This document shows, one piece after another, positions 5,566 through 5,808 of a DNA stretch of 5,808 nucleotides. The notes beneath the pieces are model-generated. The model was given only the letters and a program-made list of their open reading frames with translations, had not been told where the DNA came from and ran no database searches. The position numbers and the translations under genes are program-made. Within the stretch, counting starts at the first letter, position 1; the number at the start of each line of letters is the position of its first letter. This DNA comes from Bacteroidetes bacterium ADurb.Bin302 (GTDB taxonomy: Bacteria; Bacteroidota; Bacteroidia; Bacteroidales; Paludibacteraceae): positions 1 to 5,808 of the forward strand of contig MWBK01000044.1 in the NCBI GenBank assembly GCA_002069025.1. The letters run 5' to 3'.

Positions 5566-5800
5566 GGCCCGGCGGTTGAGGTAGTAAGCGTTACCCAACG
5601 CCGCATCCGGGCAGTGTCCTGGTACTTTAGCCGGAAAGCTGTCACGGTGCAAGGAGGGTATGGCACGTGTTTTTGCAATCCGGGTACAAAGTATAATCGG
5701 AGCAGGTTAATTGTCAAGGTATTATTAATTATTATTGCGAGTAGGAGTGAGTCCTGCAAAAACCGTGACAAGCTTATTACCCCAACCGTCCGTGTTAGTA
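5559..5800. repeat. Long structured repeat, copy D (attC-like, short form)
   Basis: This 242-bp copy runs from GCCTAAC (5559-5565, exact RYYYAAC) to GTTAGTA (5794-5800). The arms at 5570-5589 and 5772-5792 pair around TTGAGGTAGTAAGC / GCTTATTACCCCAA, again a new sequence with pairing kept. The core is at about 5617-5664. GTCACGGT (5641-5648) and ACCGTGAC (5762-5769) can form a second stem. Compared with the other copies it lacks about 145 bp, including the second tandem unit and the CACTG hairpin. The 8 bases after it should begin the next cassette. Confidence 0.9.
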
Positions 5801-5808
5801 AAAGTGCC

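Noticed and set aside
1808..5800. CRISPR array
   Set aside because: The repeats are hundreds of bases long, few in number, and separated by genes.
1808..5800. Long repeats as simple transposon-like insertions (MITE) with target duplications
   Set aside because: No copy is flanked by direct repeats. The matches are inverted and lie across the gene segments, which insertion of the repeats would not produce.

Overview
The window looks like accessory DNA from a Bacteroidota genome. The genes are AT-rich and the intervening repeats are visibly richer in GC. It holds an ECF sigma factor paired with a multi-pass membrane protein in the style of that phylum, an IS21-family end of a type common there, and a TAnnTTTG-like promoter box. 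I cannot name a genus.

Left part (1-1586). The first 936 bases are the right-hand part of an IS21-family insertion sequence: istB and the terminal repeats. The IS ends inside a gene for a ThiF/E1-like adenylyltransferase. Only the last 94 codons of that gene remain here. They overlap by 4 bases a gene for a DUF6527-family protein with a Cys-rich metal site. E1-like plus DUF6527 is the tail of a bacterial ubiquitin-like conjugation operon, here broken by the IS.

Right part (1587-5808). Four copies (A-D) of a long structured repeat, 389, 392, 388 and 242 bp, alternate with short gene segments in one array. Copy A is followed by a secreted, possibly DUF1444-like protein, copy B by an ECF sigma factor and membrane partner, copy C by a 68-aa zinc-ribbon protein, and copy D ends the window. 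All four genes after copy A are on the minus strand.

Main finding. The repeats behave like oversized integron attC sites. Each copy starts with a CTAAC-type box and ends with a GTTAG-type box. Each copy's two arms form a long imperfect palindrome whose sequence differs between copies while pairing is kept: AATATGG in A and B, TATAATT in C, TTGAGG/TTGGGG in D. The bases outside the boxes do not pair within a copy. They pair across the gene segment: GTTATGG with CCATAAC, GTTAGCG with CGCTAAC, GTTAGGC with GCCTAAC. This is the pattern expected if each gene segment plus one repeat moves as a circular cassette by site-specific recombination at the boxes. The cassette-end pairing reaches about 15 bp, and the sites are well beyond the usual attC length (about 55-150 bp), so standard integron finders would probably miss them. 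No recombinase gene lies in the window, so the mechanism is inferred.
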